The notes beneath the pieces were generated by a model. It was not told where the DNA came from and did no database searches. It saw nothing but the letters and a program-made list of their open reading frames with translations. Positions 34,562 through 43,251 of a DNA stretch of 64,000 bases are shown here, in pieces. Made by a program: the position numbers and the translations under genes. Origin of the DNA: Bradyrhizobium erythrophlei (GTDB lineage Bacteria; Pseudomonadota; Alphaproteobacteria; Rhizobiales; Xanthobacteraceae); assembly GCA_900129675.1 (NCBI GenBank), contig FSRD01000001.1, positions 5,383,501-5,447,500 of the forward strand, read 5' to 3'. Every line of letters begins with the position of its first letter. The stretch's first letter is position 1.

Positions 34562-35083
34562 ATGACTGCAATGCTGAGTAAGGACCCATATATTCTGATT
34601 GAAATGCCGGACGAATGCGATTGCCGCTTCGTCGGCTCTTGGCTTCTGAAGGTGGCAGAAGCGCAGAGCTTCTGGTCTCAGATGTCGGACCATCCTGCTT
34701 TTAAGGATTCGGCGTCGGCGCTGTGTCTCGAGTCCGCTGCACTTGAGGCTCTGAGCGCATTGAAGCAGACGAACTCGCCCTTCCACTCCGGTAAAGCGAG
34801 CCACGTGCTGGGGGTTGATCTTGAGTTCTTCGGCGTTGAATTTGCGGTCATGATCCAGCTCGGCTTTTTCGTGCTCGCCGATCAGACATTTCAGACGACC
34901 GTTCCAGAATCCGCCGATCAGACGTATCATATGACCGTTCCAGAATCCGTGACGTTTGATCAGGTGCAGCGCGCCGCTTTGAACGTCGCGGCAACAAAGG
35001 CATCCGGCGAGATTGTGCAGCCGGAGCGCCTGTTGCGCACGCTGCCTCAGGCAGAAGCCAGGCAACTGGCGAGACTCCTTTAA
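34562..35083 (+). CDS. Hypothetical protein
   Basis: 173 residues from the ATG of MTAMLSKDPYILIEMPDECDC. Upstream in-frame sequence runs into the palindrome and is excluded. A short internal duplication appears in ADQTFQTTVPES / ADQTYHMTVPES. No family is recognised. It follows the replication unit of the integrated element and may be one of its accessory genes. Confidence 0.45.
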   Translation: MTAMLSKDPYILIEMPDECDCRFVGSWLLKVAEAQSFWSQMSDHPAFKDSASALCLESAALEALSALKQTNSPFHSGKASHVLGVDLEFFGVEFAVMIQLGFFVLADQTFQTTVPESADQTYHMTVPESVTFDQVQRAALNVAATKASGEIVQPERLLRTLPQAEARQLARLL

Positions 35084-35230
35084 GTACCAGCTTGTCCCGG
35101 TTCGGGTCCTTCCCGGACCGGGGCACGTCTCGGGTAGCGCCCGCGCGCTGACTATGACTAGAGCATAAAAATCCCTATAGGGCTACAACAACAGCATTTT
35201 ATTCCCCTGATAGCTTGGAGAGTAGCTCAT

Positions 35231-35727
35231 ATGGAAGAACTTTTCTCAATCAACAAGGCGGCATATGTGCTCGGAAAAGATCGGAGCCAGATGGGTATCA
35301 AGGCAGTCAACCGCGCTGGACGATGGCGTCGATCACCGCCGCGTTGGCCTTAACACCTCAAGCCCGACGCAACGCCAGCAAGAGCTGGGATCGGTACCGC
35401 ATCCCGTCGAAGGCGCTCGGCGAGCTGCGGTTCAACTTCGAGAAGCAGGTCGCGCTGATCTCCGTCGAGCCGTCGCTCGATAGGCGCCGCGAGATGGCGC
35501 TCGCGCTCGCGCCGCGGCTCCACGAGTATCAGACAACCTATCTTGACATCGGTCGATCACTCCGCATCGCGGATGATGACGTGCTCGGCGCTCGGGCCGA
35601 ATTGATTTGGTCGGAGATGATGGATGAGGTCTCCGAGGCGGCGGCATGGCCCCGCCACGGCGACGACTTCTTCATCAAGATGATCGAGGCCATGCCGTCT
35701 CACTCCGATGATTATGAGACAGCGTGA
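35231..35727 (+). pseudogene. Frameshifted helix-turn-helix phage-type protein
   Basis: Three frames together spell one protein. MEELFSINKAAYVLGKDRSQM (helix-turn-helix start, from 35231) is followed by DDGVDHRRVGLN in the next frame, then ASKSWDRYRIPSKALGELRF and further helical sequence to EAMPSHSDDYETA in the third. Two indels near 35290-35360 explain it. Intact relatives resemble small terminase-like or DNA-packaging proteins of rhizobial prophages, which is inferred from the pattern only. Confidence 0.55.
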
Positions 35728-35791
35728 TCGGCGGTGCACTCCCTCGCGTTCCCGCGGCGGACATCGAAATCAAGCCCGGTCAAACGCATAG

Positions 35792-35995
35792 GTGATGGCG
35801 TTGACGGTAAAGACGAAAAGAATCCGCTCGATGCAATCTCAGGACGGGGAGCCCCGGGGTTTCGAATTGGTCCGAATGGTGAGGGGTGAGGTTCCTCACA
35901 AAAGCCGAGCTGAAACAATAATCCGCAGTGTCGTCTACGAGGTCATGGTGGATGCTGGTTTTCGGATCAGGCCCTTCGGGCGAAAGCTGCACTAG
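35792..35995 (+). CDS. Small hypothetical protein
   Basis: 67 residues (MMALTVKTKRIRSMQSQDGEPRGFELVRMV...). Basic, with no recognised domain and no clear ribosome site. Listed because it is the only frame of any length in this stretch; it may be non-coding. Confidence 0.3.
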   Translation: MMALTVKTKRIRSMQSQDGEPRGFELVRMVRGEVPHKSRAETIIRSVVYEVMVDAGFRIRPFGRKLH

Positions 35996-36022
35996 TGGCC
36001 ACAGATAAGGGAGTAGTGAGAC

Positions 36023-36712
36023 GTGTCGTGTGAATTTTCTCGAGAACCTGGGTGCGGGGGCAACTGTCTGAGCATGGCAACAGATAAAGTGCTCAAAGAT
36101 GTTGATGTGAGCAACAAGCGGCGTCGATCCAACATCCGGCGGGTCGTCGATGACCTCACCGTGCGCGAACGAATGATGGCGCGTCTGGCCAAACAGATCG
36201 GGCGTGGCGGTGAAGTTATCTATCACGGCACCCGCGCTCTGCCGAAGGTCATGCGGTCCGGGAAGCTAATGCCGCCCGATTTAGCAGAATGCACGGTTTC
36301 TTTCACCCGCTCCCCCGAGGTCGCTGCCTATTTCGCCTGCCTCTTGGGCGGCAAGCAAGACCAGCATTCTCCCGGCGTGCTGATCTTGGACAAGAGCTCG
36401 CTTCGCCAGCGCTATCGAATTGAGCCTTACCGTTATGATGATGCGTGTAACGAGTGTGAGGAAATTGTTTGGGGTCGCACAATCAACGTCCGCCGCCACC
36501 TGCTGGGTGTGGTGAGCGAGTCGCACGTGAGTGAGCTTCTGGGTCGAGATACCAGGCAGCATCTACCGCTTGGGTTCGTAGGGTGGCCACAAGCCGAGCA
36601 ACACGAGTTCAAAGAACGCCTGCTGGATGACGGGAGGAACTTCGTCGCGGAGGGCCGTGCGTCGGTTCGACGCCGGATTATTCAGGAAAGAGAGAGCGGA
36701 GCCAACGTGTAG
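36023..36712 (+). CDS. Putative ADP-ribosyltransferase-fold protein
   Basis: 229 residues, GTG start behind AAGGGAGTAGTGA; an ATG at 36074 is an alternative. The core reads EVIYHGTRALPKVMRSGKLMPP, then CTVSFTRSPEVAAYFACLLGG, VLILDKSSLRQRYRIEPY and CEEIVWGRTINVRRHLLGVV. The order YHGT, S-F-T-R-S then A-Y-F, and a late E-E-x-x-W recalls the His-Tyr-Glu layout of ADP-ribosyltransferase folds found in phage proteins and toxins. This is pattern recognition without a search, so fold and activity are hypotheses. No antitoxin-like partner is obvious beside it. Confidence 0.5.
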   Translation: MSCEFSREPGCGGNCLSMATDKVLKDVDVSNKRRRSNIRRVVDDLTVRERMMARLAKQIGRGGEVIYHGTRALPKVMRSGKLMPPDLAECTVSFTRSPEVAAYFACLLGGKQDQHSPGVLILDKSSLRQRYRIEPYRYDDACNECEEIVWGRTINVRRHLLGVVSESHVSELLGRDTRQHLPLGFVGWPQAEQHEFKERLLDDGRNFVAEGRASVRRRIIQERESGANV

Positions 36713-37030
36713 ACCTCCGTTTGACTGCTAGGCTGAGGTCGCCACCTGTTGTCCACAAGCGATGCGCCTGGTATTGCACTGGGCGCTAGCGCTCTTGATA
36801 GCGGCGGGACCCGGATCCTCTGGCGTGATTTGGATACAGTTTAGAAGAGCGTTGCCGGTATCATCGTCACTCGTGAATCGACCCATTTGGCTAGGCGATT
36901 GTTGCACCCATTTCAGCGAAATTCGTCTGGCATTATGGCGGCCGATCGCCCCCTTGTTGCGATGGTCATTGATAATCTTGACGTCTTGATTAAGCGCTTG
37001 GTTGCTCGTAGATTAATAACCGCATCAAGA

Positions 37031-37157
37031 GAGGGGCTGACGCCCTCGCCAACCTGCCGAATCCGGGCAAGGTGGTTTCCCGCAAGGGAGATGCGGCCAA
37101 TTCGGCAACGAAACGGGTCGCGCGAACATCAGCCCTCCTCGGGATACCGAAGGAGGG
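37031..37157 (+). promoter_or_regulatory. Structured 5' leader with sequestered Shine-Dalgarno
   Basis: Several nested hairpins precede the gene at 37164: GAGGG/CCCTC (37031-37047), TGCCGAA/TTCGGCA (37055-37107) enclosing TTCCC-GCAA-GGGAG with a GNRA tetraloop, and CCCTCCTCGG-GATA-CCGAAGGAGGG (37133-37157). The last 3' arm contains the AAGGAGG ribosome site seven bases from ATG. It could switch translation or act as an attenuator. It matches no riboswitch class I can name. Confidence 0.5.
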
Positions 37158-37163
37158 ATTTTT

Positions 37164-37571
37164 ATGTCTAAACGCAAGTCCGAGGCCCCGGCGACCGGTT
37201 CGACTGACCTAACTTCGACTGGCTTGCTTTGGTCGGAGGTGCCTGGCTCGCCGTGTCCCTATACCGAGTGGCTGGATGGACTTCATGGCCCGGCGAAGGA
37301 CACCATGCCGTCCGTCGATCAGTTCCCTATCCCCGAGGCGCTTTTAGCCCTTCCTGTGTTGCACGCTGACCGTCCACGCAGGTCAAAGCCAATGGCCGGT
37401 GTCAATGGAGCAACGCAACGACTGGCTGATTGCCGCCCTGGAGCTTGGTTGATCAGCCCTTTCACCGGCTGGCGGTGGGCCAAATGGCCCAATGGAGAAG
37501 TTGGCTGGCTTTCGGCCGATACGGTGCTGCCAGACGTCCTCCGCGTGCGATCACGGAACGATATTCATTAG
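37164..37571 (+). CDS. Hypothetical protein behind the structured leader
   Basis: 135 residues (MSKRKSEAPATGSTDLTSTG...). The C-terminal part PGAWLISPFTGWRWAKWPNGEVGWLSADTVLP looks like a small SH3-like barrel. No known family is recognised. Its ribosome site lies inside a stable hairpin, suggesting regulated translation. The next ORF starts 25 bases after the stop. Confidence 0.55.
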   Translation: MSKRKSEAPATGSTDLTSTGLLWSEVPGSPCPYTEWLDGLHGPAKDTMPSVDQFPIPEALLALPVLHADRPRRSKPMAGVNGATQRLADCRPGAWLISPFTGWRWAKWPNGEVGWLSADTVLPDVLRVRSRNDIH

Positions 37572-37596
37572 CTACCGCATTGAAACGGTCGACGTA

Positions 37597-37950
37597 ATGT
37601 CTTCAAATCTTGATCACCATCACGTCGGCGAAATGACGCGAAGGAGCATCTTTATTGGTGCAGCGTCGTCACTCATCTTCGCTCCTTCAATCGTGCGGGC
37701 TGCGAGCCTAATGAATGTGCGCGGCTTGATATTACCGATGCAGCGTCCGTCGGCGGGATTCGTGGAACGCTTGCGATTTCAATATTTAGACGGAGCGTTG
37801 AGGCTCGGCTGGGACGATCAACGCGACGGACGAGTGGTTGGTGGAATTTCTGAGGTTCAGGCGATGGAAGCTGTCGCTTGCGCGCGAAAGAACGGATGGC
37901 TTCCAATTTCCCGTTTTGCCTCCAATCTCATCAAGACGGATTCACGTTGA
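37597..37950 (+). CDS. Small exported hypothetical with Tat-type signal
   Basis: 117 residues from the ATG of MSSNLDHHHVGE, or 105 from the second ATG (MTRRSIFIGAA, 37633). The sequence MTRRSIFIGAASSLIFAPSIVRAASLM has a twin-arginine motif, hydrophobic stretch and cleavage-like VRA-A. The mature part contains VRGLILPMQRPSAGFVERLRFQYLDGALR. Short Tat-exported proteins of this type recur in Bradyrhizobium accessory DNA. Function unknown. Confidence 0.6.
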   Translation: MSSNLDHHHVGEMTRRSIFIGAASSLIFAPSIVRAASLMNVRGLILPMQRPSAGFVERLRFQYLDGALRLGWDDQRDGRVVGGISEVQAMEAVACARKNGWLPISRFASNLIKTDSR

Positions 37951-38079
37951 GATCACGAGGGGCATTTATTGATCGACAAGTTCAGGTGTCGTGATTTTAA
38001 CGTCAGCGGCGCCGACTGGATTGCCCGGACGAAGCGCTCTTCAGTGAATGCCCCAACCTCGACATTTTCGCCCAGTCAC

Positions 38080-39383
38080 TAGGTCAGCGTTTCCTTGGTT
38101 TGAATCATATTAGGCAGCCTCGGCGAGTTTGTAAGACCAAGTGTGGACGACGGGGTGGCGATTGACGTCCTTGATGCCGAGCATGATGCGCTCCTTTAGC
38201 TCCTGCTTTGATGCCACGCGGATGTGGCGCAGGACGGAGCGGGCGAACTTGGAGAAGAAGCCTTCGATGAGGTTGAGCCAGGAGCCGTGCTTGGGCGTGA
38301 AGGTGAACGCGAAGCGGCCCGCCGGTTGAGTGGCGAGCCAGGCTTGGGTTTCTCTGGAGATATGCGCCGAGTGGTTGTCCAGGATCAGCTTGATCGCCGT
38401 ACCGGCCGGGTAAGCGGCATTAAGAAGTTTGAGGAATTCGACAAACTCGCGGCTGCGATGGCGGTCTTTGACCAGGGCGTGGACCTTGCCGGTGAGCAGA
38501 TCGATCCCGGCCAACAGGCTGAGCGTGCCATGGCGCTTGTACTCATGGTCGCGTGAGAATGTCGCGTAGGTGCCAGGCACCGGCGGCAAATCCGGCGACG
38601 TGGTCGCGATCGCCTGGATTCCCGGCTTCTCGTCGTAGGAGACAATCGCCACCGGCTTGCGCGATGTTTTAGACTTTTTCTTCGCCTTCTTCGCCTTGGC
38701 AGCGGCCTTTTTCAGGACCTGGACCTCGCGATAGACGCACAGAACTTCCGCCATCTTCTGTTCGAACTCGGCGTCGCGGCGTTCCAGATAGTAACGTACC
38801 TTATGCGGTTTGATCTCCTCTTGACCGAGAATCTTGCACACCGTGCCCTGGACAAGATTGGCGAGGCATCCGTGTCCCGCTGCCGCCCCGTGTTCGCGCG
38901 CATGGCGCGCCAGCAGACGCGTCGTCCACAACTCGTGCGGATAGCCGTGATCCTTGGCCTTGTCACACGCCAACGACACCAGCCAGGCTTTGGCCTCCGG
39001 CGTAATCGTTGGCTCCTTGCCCGGTCGGGGTCGGTCATCAAGCGCCATCAACGGCCCATAGGCCAGCGCCCGCTCGATGCAGCGTTGGACCGTCTGGTGA
39101 TGCATCCCCACCCGCTGTCCAACGGCAAAAAAAGACGGGTTCTCGCGATAGGCCAGAAGCATCTGCGCACGCTGCACCCGGCTCGCCGGCTCGGTGCGGG
39201 ACCGGGAAATGCTGATCAGACGCACAACGTCCTCATCTGTCATCACCACCTCAAGCGCTCGCCGCCATGTTGCCATGATCTCGCTCCTCGTTCAGCTCTT
39301 CTCAAACGAGGAATCCACCAACATGCTTCCCGTTCCATAAATGCTGGCATTCTCAATGCCGGTTTCATGGAATCGATCGTCTA
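38080..39383 (-). mobile_element. IS630-family insertion sequence, copy 1
   Basis: 1300 bp between duplicated TA dinucleotides, in a CTAG target. The ends are imperfect inverted repeats beginning GGTCAGCGTTTCCTTG (left) and GACGATCGATTCCATG (right, reverse complement). It is nearly identical to the copy at 56898-58201, in the same orientation. Confidence 0.9.
38110..39276 (-). CDS. IS630-family transposase (copy 1)
   Basis: 388 residues, intact. The N-terminal helix-turn-helix (FAVGQRVGMHHQTVQRCIERALAYG) is followed by a linker with RPRPGKEPTITPEAKAWLVSLAC, then the Tc1-mariner-like DDE domain: VSYDEKPGIQAIATTSPD, KLILDNHSAHISRETQAWL and FTPKHGSWLNLIEGFFSKFARSVLRH. It catalyses cut-and-paste transposition into TA. 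It differs from copy 2 in only a few residues (for example YRENPS/YSENPS). Confidence 0.95.
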   Translation of the reverse strand: MATWRRALEVVMTDEDVVRLISISRSRTEPASRVQRAQMLLAYRENPSFFAVGQRVGMHHQTVQRCIERALAYGPLMALDDRPRPGKEPTITPEAKAWLVSLACDKAKDHGYPHELWTTRLLARHAREHGAAAGHGCLANLVQGTVCKILGQEEIKPHKVRYYLERRDAEFEQKMAEVLCVYREVQVLKKAAAKAKKAKKKSKTSRKPVAIVSYDEKPGIQAIATTSPDLPPVPGTYATFSRDHEYKRHGTLSLLAGIDLLTGKVHALVKDRHRSREFVEFLKLLNAAYPAGTAIKLILDNHSAHISRETQAWLATQPAGRFAFTFTPKHGSWLNLIEGFFSKFARSVLRHIRVASKQELKERIMLGIKDVNRHPVVHTWSYKLAEAA

Positions 39384-39456
39384 GTCGTCCGTGACGCCGC
39401 GGTGCTCGTTAGTTTGCGTCAGGCGTAGTATGTTGCTGTCTGTCGCCCGCGAACCA

Positions 39457-39684
39457 TCAGAACTTGAGCACGGTGCGCAGGCCGAAGACCGCCGCATCCC
39501 TCAGCAATTTCCCGGGATTGGCACCCAGTGGGTCGGTCGCACCGCCACCGGGACGGAAGAAGAATTGAAAATTGGCTGCAGGGTCCAGCCCGAACTGTTC
39601 CGGACGGGTGTCGCTTCGAGATGCATTGTGCGGGAGCAGGATCGGGCGGGATCTTTTGGATGGTGGTTTCTGCCAGGGGATCAT
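39457..39684 (-). pseudogene. C-terminal fragment of an outer-membrane beta-barrel-like protein
   Basis: The frame ends GGGATDPLGANPGKLLRDAAVFGLRTVLKF, whose final aromatic Phe and alternating pattern suit the last strand of an outer-membrane barrel. The N-terminal part is missing. It starts 73 bases from the IS630 copy. The assignment is weak. Confidence 0.35.
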
Positions 39685-39750
39685 GAGCGGCTGGTCATCC
39701 GGTGAATCGGAAGCCTCGTCGGCGTTGTCCGATTTGAGTCTGATGACCAG

Positions 39751-40137
39751 CTAGTCCCTGTGTACAACAATTCCGGCGACGAGCTGTGCGAGGGCCTCGC
39801 GGTCCCCCAATCGCACCGCGCAAGATGTCGCTCTGTTCTGTTTTGCGGCAAGATGTTTCCTCAAGGATTTTACAACGGTATCTTCGACGTCAGCGGCGGG
39901 AACGCGGGAGACCAATCCGGCTGACGCAGTTTTCGCCTCTCTATGCGGGAAAGGCGTCGACACGTAGTAGCGATAGCGACCACCGGCTTTGGTTGCATGG
40001 GTCGGAATCATGCGATGTCCGGCGTCGTCAAACAGCGTTCGAGGTAGCGCCGGAAGATTGATCTGACCAGTTCAGCTTCTTCTTCGACGATGGCGATCTT
40101 GCCGTCGTTCATCTTATAGCCGAGAGGAAGATTGCCG
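39751..40137 (-). pseudogene. Serine recombinase fragments (C-terminal zinc-ribbon part)
   Basis: Two frames carry recombinase pieces: NLPLGYKMNDGKIAIVEEEA then ELVRSIFRRYLE (up to 40137), and HATKAGGRYRYYVSTPFPHRE then ASAGLVSRVPAADVEDTVVK (39751-40011). These match the recombinase and zinc-ribbon domains of large serine recombinases. The catalytic resolvase domain and the middle are missing. Confidence 0.6.
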
Positions 40138-40460
40138 CTTGCGAAGTCAAGGATGATCTTCGCCACCCGTTGATCGAGTGCGACGCACAGCAAAACACCA
40201 CGCTCGCCGGGCACCAACGCGTCCCGATGATCGCAGAGCCCCGCGATGTAGGTGGCGACTGTCGCTATTGCTTTGGACTTTCCGCCTCTTCGCCCGACCA
40301 CGCCGGCAAACTGTTCGATACGTTGCAGCGGCTCGTGCTCGCGGCCGGTCAGCTTGGTGAAGATCGCGCGCTCGTCCTCCCTGAGCTCCTCGCCCATCGC
40401 CGCAATCAGCAGCGCCCGCCATGACCTCCAACTGTCGCCCGCGATCGCGGTGCCGAGCAA
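40138..40460 (-). pseudogene. Phage terminase large-subunit fragment fused to recombinase relic
   Basis: The frame reads LGTAIAGDSWRSWRALLIAA, then TKLTGREHEPLQRIEQFAGVVGRRGGKSKA (Walker-A-like GRRGGKS) and LVPGERGVLLCVALDQRVAKIILDF. This is the start of a phage terminase ATPase. It runs in frame straight into the recombinase fragment at about 40137, so the ORF is a chimera made by recombination between relics. Confidence 0.65.
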
Positions 40461-40636
40461 GTTTGGCTGCGGCGCTTCGCGACCGAGTTAGCACGCGAGG
40501 AAGCCCGCATGCTCTGCGACGAGCTGATGGCGGAAGAAGCGATGGCTCTGATCAGGCACGATCTGATCGCTGCGTAACCTATCTGCCTTCTAGGGCGAAA
40601 GTTGTTACACCCAGCGGGAACTACTCAGATTTCGCA

Positions 40637-42073
40637 TTAATTCTTTTGGATGATGCACTGCCCGCCGGCACTTTTCAAGTTGCCGCAGAACTGGGCCGCC
40701 TCTTCGGTGGATCCGAACGGGCCGACCATGGTGCGGTAATAGACCCCCTTATCGCCGAGATCGGCGCGCTTGATGACCGGCGGACGGGACCCCAGCGCGG
40801 CCGGAAACTTGTTTTGCAGCGCGCGGTAGGTCGCCTGCGTGTCGGCCTCGTTCTTCTGCGAGGAGACCTGAACCAGATAACCGCCGCCGGCCGAGGGAGC
40901 CGTCTGGACGGCATTGGTGGCGGCGAGACGGGTCGGCGGCGCCGGATCGGATGCTGGCTCGCTGTGTGACGACAGCGTCAGCGGTGCGTTGGCGCCGGCA
41001 TTGGCGGCCGATGGGTTACGCTGGGCCGGAGCAGTTGGCGCGGACGCTGATCGGGCAGCGGGGTCCGGTTTTGCAGGTGCGGCCGCACCCGCCGGGATCC
41101 CACCGTTCTCGGCGGCATCGCCCTTCACGGTGAGCGCCTTGATCTTGCGCGGCTCGTTGTTCGGCATCGTGCCGTTCGCGGCCGTCGCCAGCGCCGGGCC
41201 GGTGGGAGAAACGCTCGCAGCCGGCGGCGGGCTGCTGTTCTGGTTCAGCGGCGGAAATTCCACGAGCGACGCGCCGGACCTGGAATTGACGTCAACCGGG
41301 GCTTCCTCGCGCGATACCAGCTTTTCACCGCCGTCGCCCGGCGGCATGCGGTCGGGGATCTTGGAAGCGCCACCATCAGACTGGGCCGGCACCACCTTGG
41401 TCGGGCTGTTGTCGGCCGTGATGATCGGCGGCTCGCCGCTGCGCGGAGAGCCAACATAGGTTCGATAGGCGAAGGCAGCCCCCGTCCCCACCACGGCCAG
41501 TGCCAGCACCGCGGCAACGGTCACGATCCTACCGCTGCGAGTGCGCGGCTCCGGCTCTTCCTCATAGTCGCGTTGATAGGCGTAAGGATCGTCCCGATAG
41601 GCCGGATCGCGAGCATTTTCCTGCTCGACGGATTTGATCGGGCCATAAGGCGCGTCGTCATAGCGTGACGGATCAGCCGGCTGCTCGTCCGTGTCTTGTT
41701 GTGGCTCGTGATGGTCCTGTTCTGACGCTGCGGCTGGCGGGGCCGCGTAGCGGTGCAAAGGATACACGGGGCTCGGCTGCTCCGGCTCTTCGTATTCCTG
41801 CTGTGGCGGGGCTTCCTGCCTGGCGCGCTGCCTCCATGGCGGCGGCCCAGCGGGCGCGCTCGCTTCTTCCTCAGCGAGGGCGTATTGCGGGCGGACATTG
41901 GCCCGCGACTGCAGCGGAAGGGGGGACTTGGCCGGGGTGCCGAACGGATCGGTCTGCCCGGTCAGCTGCGCCAGTTCCGCCAGCGGATCGCTCTCGCCGC
42001 GCACATAGGGATTTGCACCGCGATCATGGTCGGCGCCGGTAGGAAAAGGTCGGTCCTGATAATGATCAGCCAT
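40637..42073 (-). CDS. SPOR-domain cell-division-associated protein
   Basis: 478 residues from the ATG of MADHYQDRPFPTG. A long Pro/Glu/Gln-rich cytoplasmic region (1-180) is followed by one TM segment (about 183-205, IVTVAAVLALAVVGTGAAFAY), a Pro/Ala-rich periplasmic linker and a C-terminal SPOR domain (about 400-475, GGYLVQVSSQKNEADTQATYRALQNKF ... GPFGSTEEAAQFCGNLKSAGGQC). SPOR domains bind denuded peptidoglycan at septa. In Bradyrhizobium a protein of this build usually lies near argS; here it stands beside minCDE and ftsZ in accessory DNA, so it may be a second copy. Confidence 0.88.
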   Translation of the reverse strand: MADHYQDRPFPTGADHDRGANPYVRGESDPLAELAQLTGQTDPFGTPAKSPLPLQSRANVRPQYALAEEEASAPAGPPPWRQRARQEAPPQQEYEEPEQPSPVYPLHRYAAPPAAASEQDHHEPQQDTDEQPADPSRYDDAPYGPIKSVEQENARDPAYRDDPYAYQRDYEEEPEPRTRSGRIVTVAAVLALAVVGTGAAFAYRTYVGSPRSGEPPIITADNSPTKVVPAQSDGGASKIPDRMPPGDGGEKLVSREEAPVDVNSRSGASLVEFPPLNQNSSPPPAASVSPTGPALATAANGTMPNNEPRKIKALTVKGDAAENGGIPAGAAAPAKPDPAARSASAPTAPAQRNPSAANAGANAPLTLSSHSEPASDPAPPTRLAATNAVQTAPSAGGGYLVQVSSQKNEADTQATYRALQNKFPAALGSRPPVIKRADLGDKGVYYRTMVGPFGSTEEAAQFCGNLKSAGGQCIIQKN

Positions 42074-42323
42074 CGTGAAGATGCATCCCCTTGGGGGCAG
42101 CGGCAACCCGCCACGACCACCGAGCCGTGACAAACGAATTGGCCCCTGCCAGACACCGCATCTCGGCTGGAGAGTGGTTGCCGAGAACGGCTAAGCCCAA
42201 TGCCAGAACCGAGACGACGCTTCGGACCGTCGCCGGCCGTGCCTTCATGGTGTCCGCATGAGGCACCGACGGCTACACTTTGAAATCAGCTAAAAGCTGA
42301 GAAATTAAGGCACGGGATGCCAT

Positions 42324-42452
42324 TCATACGCGAAACACCTTCATCACCTCATCGCCCAGGTCATTGATGACCTTTACGGCGATACGACCTTTCTTCGGTT
42401 TATCGAAGGGACTGACAGAAAGTGCGGCCTTTGCACGGCGCACACCCGAATC
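42324..42452 (-). pseudogene. Possible C-terminal fragment of a DNA methylase
   Basis: The frame end KKGRIAVKVINDLGDEVMKVFRV resembles the tail of Mod-type or phage-borne DNA methyltransferases. No catalytic part is present. Weak evidence. Confidence 0.3.
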
Positions 42453-42542
42453 GAACCTTTGCATCGCCCGCCAACGCATTAACCAACTGTTAACCAAGAC
42501 CGCCGATCCTAACCATTCAATAAGAATGATGAGCCGACCGCG

Positions 42543-43232
42543 ATGGATGCGATTGCGAAGGCCCCACGTCAATCATTCCGGATGCGAGGCCGTTCTTTCG
42601 TCGCGCTCGCCTTTTGCCCGGTCGTTCCGATCGCGGGCTGGCTTGAAGAAATAGATGTAACTCTTGCCCGTTCGCCCAGGTTTTTTGCCGGCAAGCCGGC
42701 GGTGCTCGATTTGTCCGCTGTTGACCTTAGCCAATCGGCTATCGCTCACCTCATCACAAGCCTGGAACAACGGAACATCCGCATCCTTGGCATTGAGGGC
42801 GTGGATGCCGCTCAGCTCACGACGCGCATGCCGCCTTCGCTGACCGGCGGACGCGACTGCCTGCTCGTGCAGAACGAACCGAAGAAGCCTGAGGCTAAAC
42901 CAAAGCCTATCTCGCTGTTGCTCGACAGCCCAGTGCGCTCTGGTCAGTCGATCTTTAGCGAGGGCGACGTGACCGTGCTGGGTTCGGTCGGTTCAGGCGC
43001 GGAGATCGTCGCCGGCGGGTCTATCCATGTTTACGGAGCGCTTCGCGGTCGTGCGATGGCGGGTTCCAGCGGCAACGCTGCAGCTCGGATCTTCTGTCAA
43101 AAGATTGAAGCCGAGTTGTTGGCCATCAACGGCTACTACCGGACCGCGGAAGAAATAGACGTCGCCTTGCGCAATCGTCCAGCTCAGGCGTGGTTGGAAG
43201 GCAGCATTATGAAGATCACACCACTAAACTAA
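42543..43232 (+). CDS. minC: Septum-site inhibitor MinC
   Basis: 229 residues. The N-terminal FtsZ-inhibiting domain (RMRGRSFVALAFCPVV ... FFAGKPAVLDLSAVDLSQSAIAHLITSLEQRNIRILGIEGVD) is joined by a Lys/Pro linker to the beta-helical C-domain (SPVRSGQSIFSEGDVTVLGSVGSGAEIVAGGSIHVYGALRGRAMAG), which dimerises and binds MinD. It blocks FtsZ polymerisation away from midcell. It is the first gene of minC-minD-minE, 19 bases from minD. Confidence 0.95.
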   Translation: MDAIAKAPRQSFRMRGRSFVALAFCPVVPIAGWLEEIDVTLARSPRFFAGKPAVLDLSAVDLSQSAIAHLITSLEQRNIRILGIEGVDAAQLTTRMPPSLTGGRDCLLVQNEPKKPEAKPKPISLLLDSPVRSGQSIFSEGDVTVLGSVGSGAEIVAGGSIHVYGALRGRAMAGSSGNAAARIFCQKIEAELLAINGYYRTAEEIDVALRNRPAQAWLEGSIMKITPLN

Positions 43233-43251
43233 TTCGGTCAGGGAGATAACA

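Noticed and set aside
37031..37163. Cobalamin riboswitch or ROSE thermometer
   Set aside because: The AATCCGG and CCCGCAA pieces recall a cobalamin element but the conserved core is missing. The SD hairpin is too GC-rich for a thermometer, and the downstream gene is neither a B12 nor a heat-shock gene.
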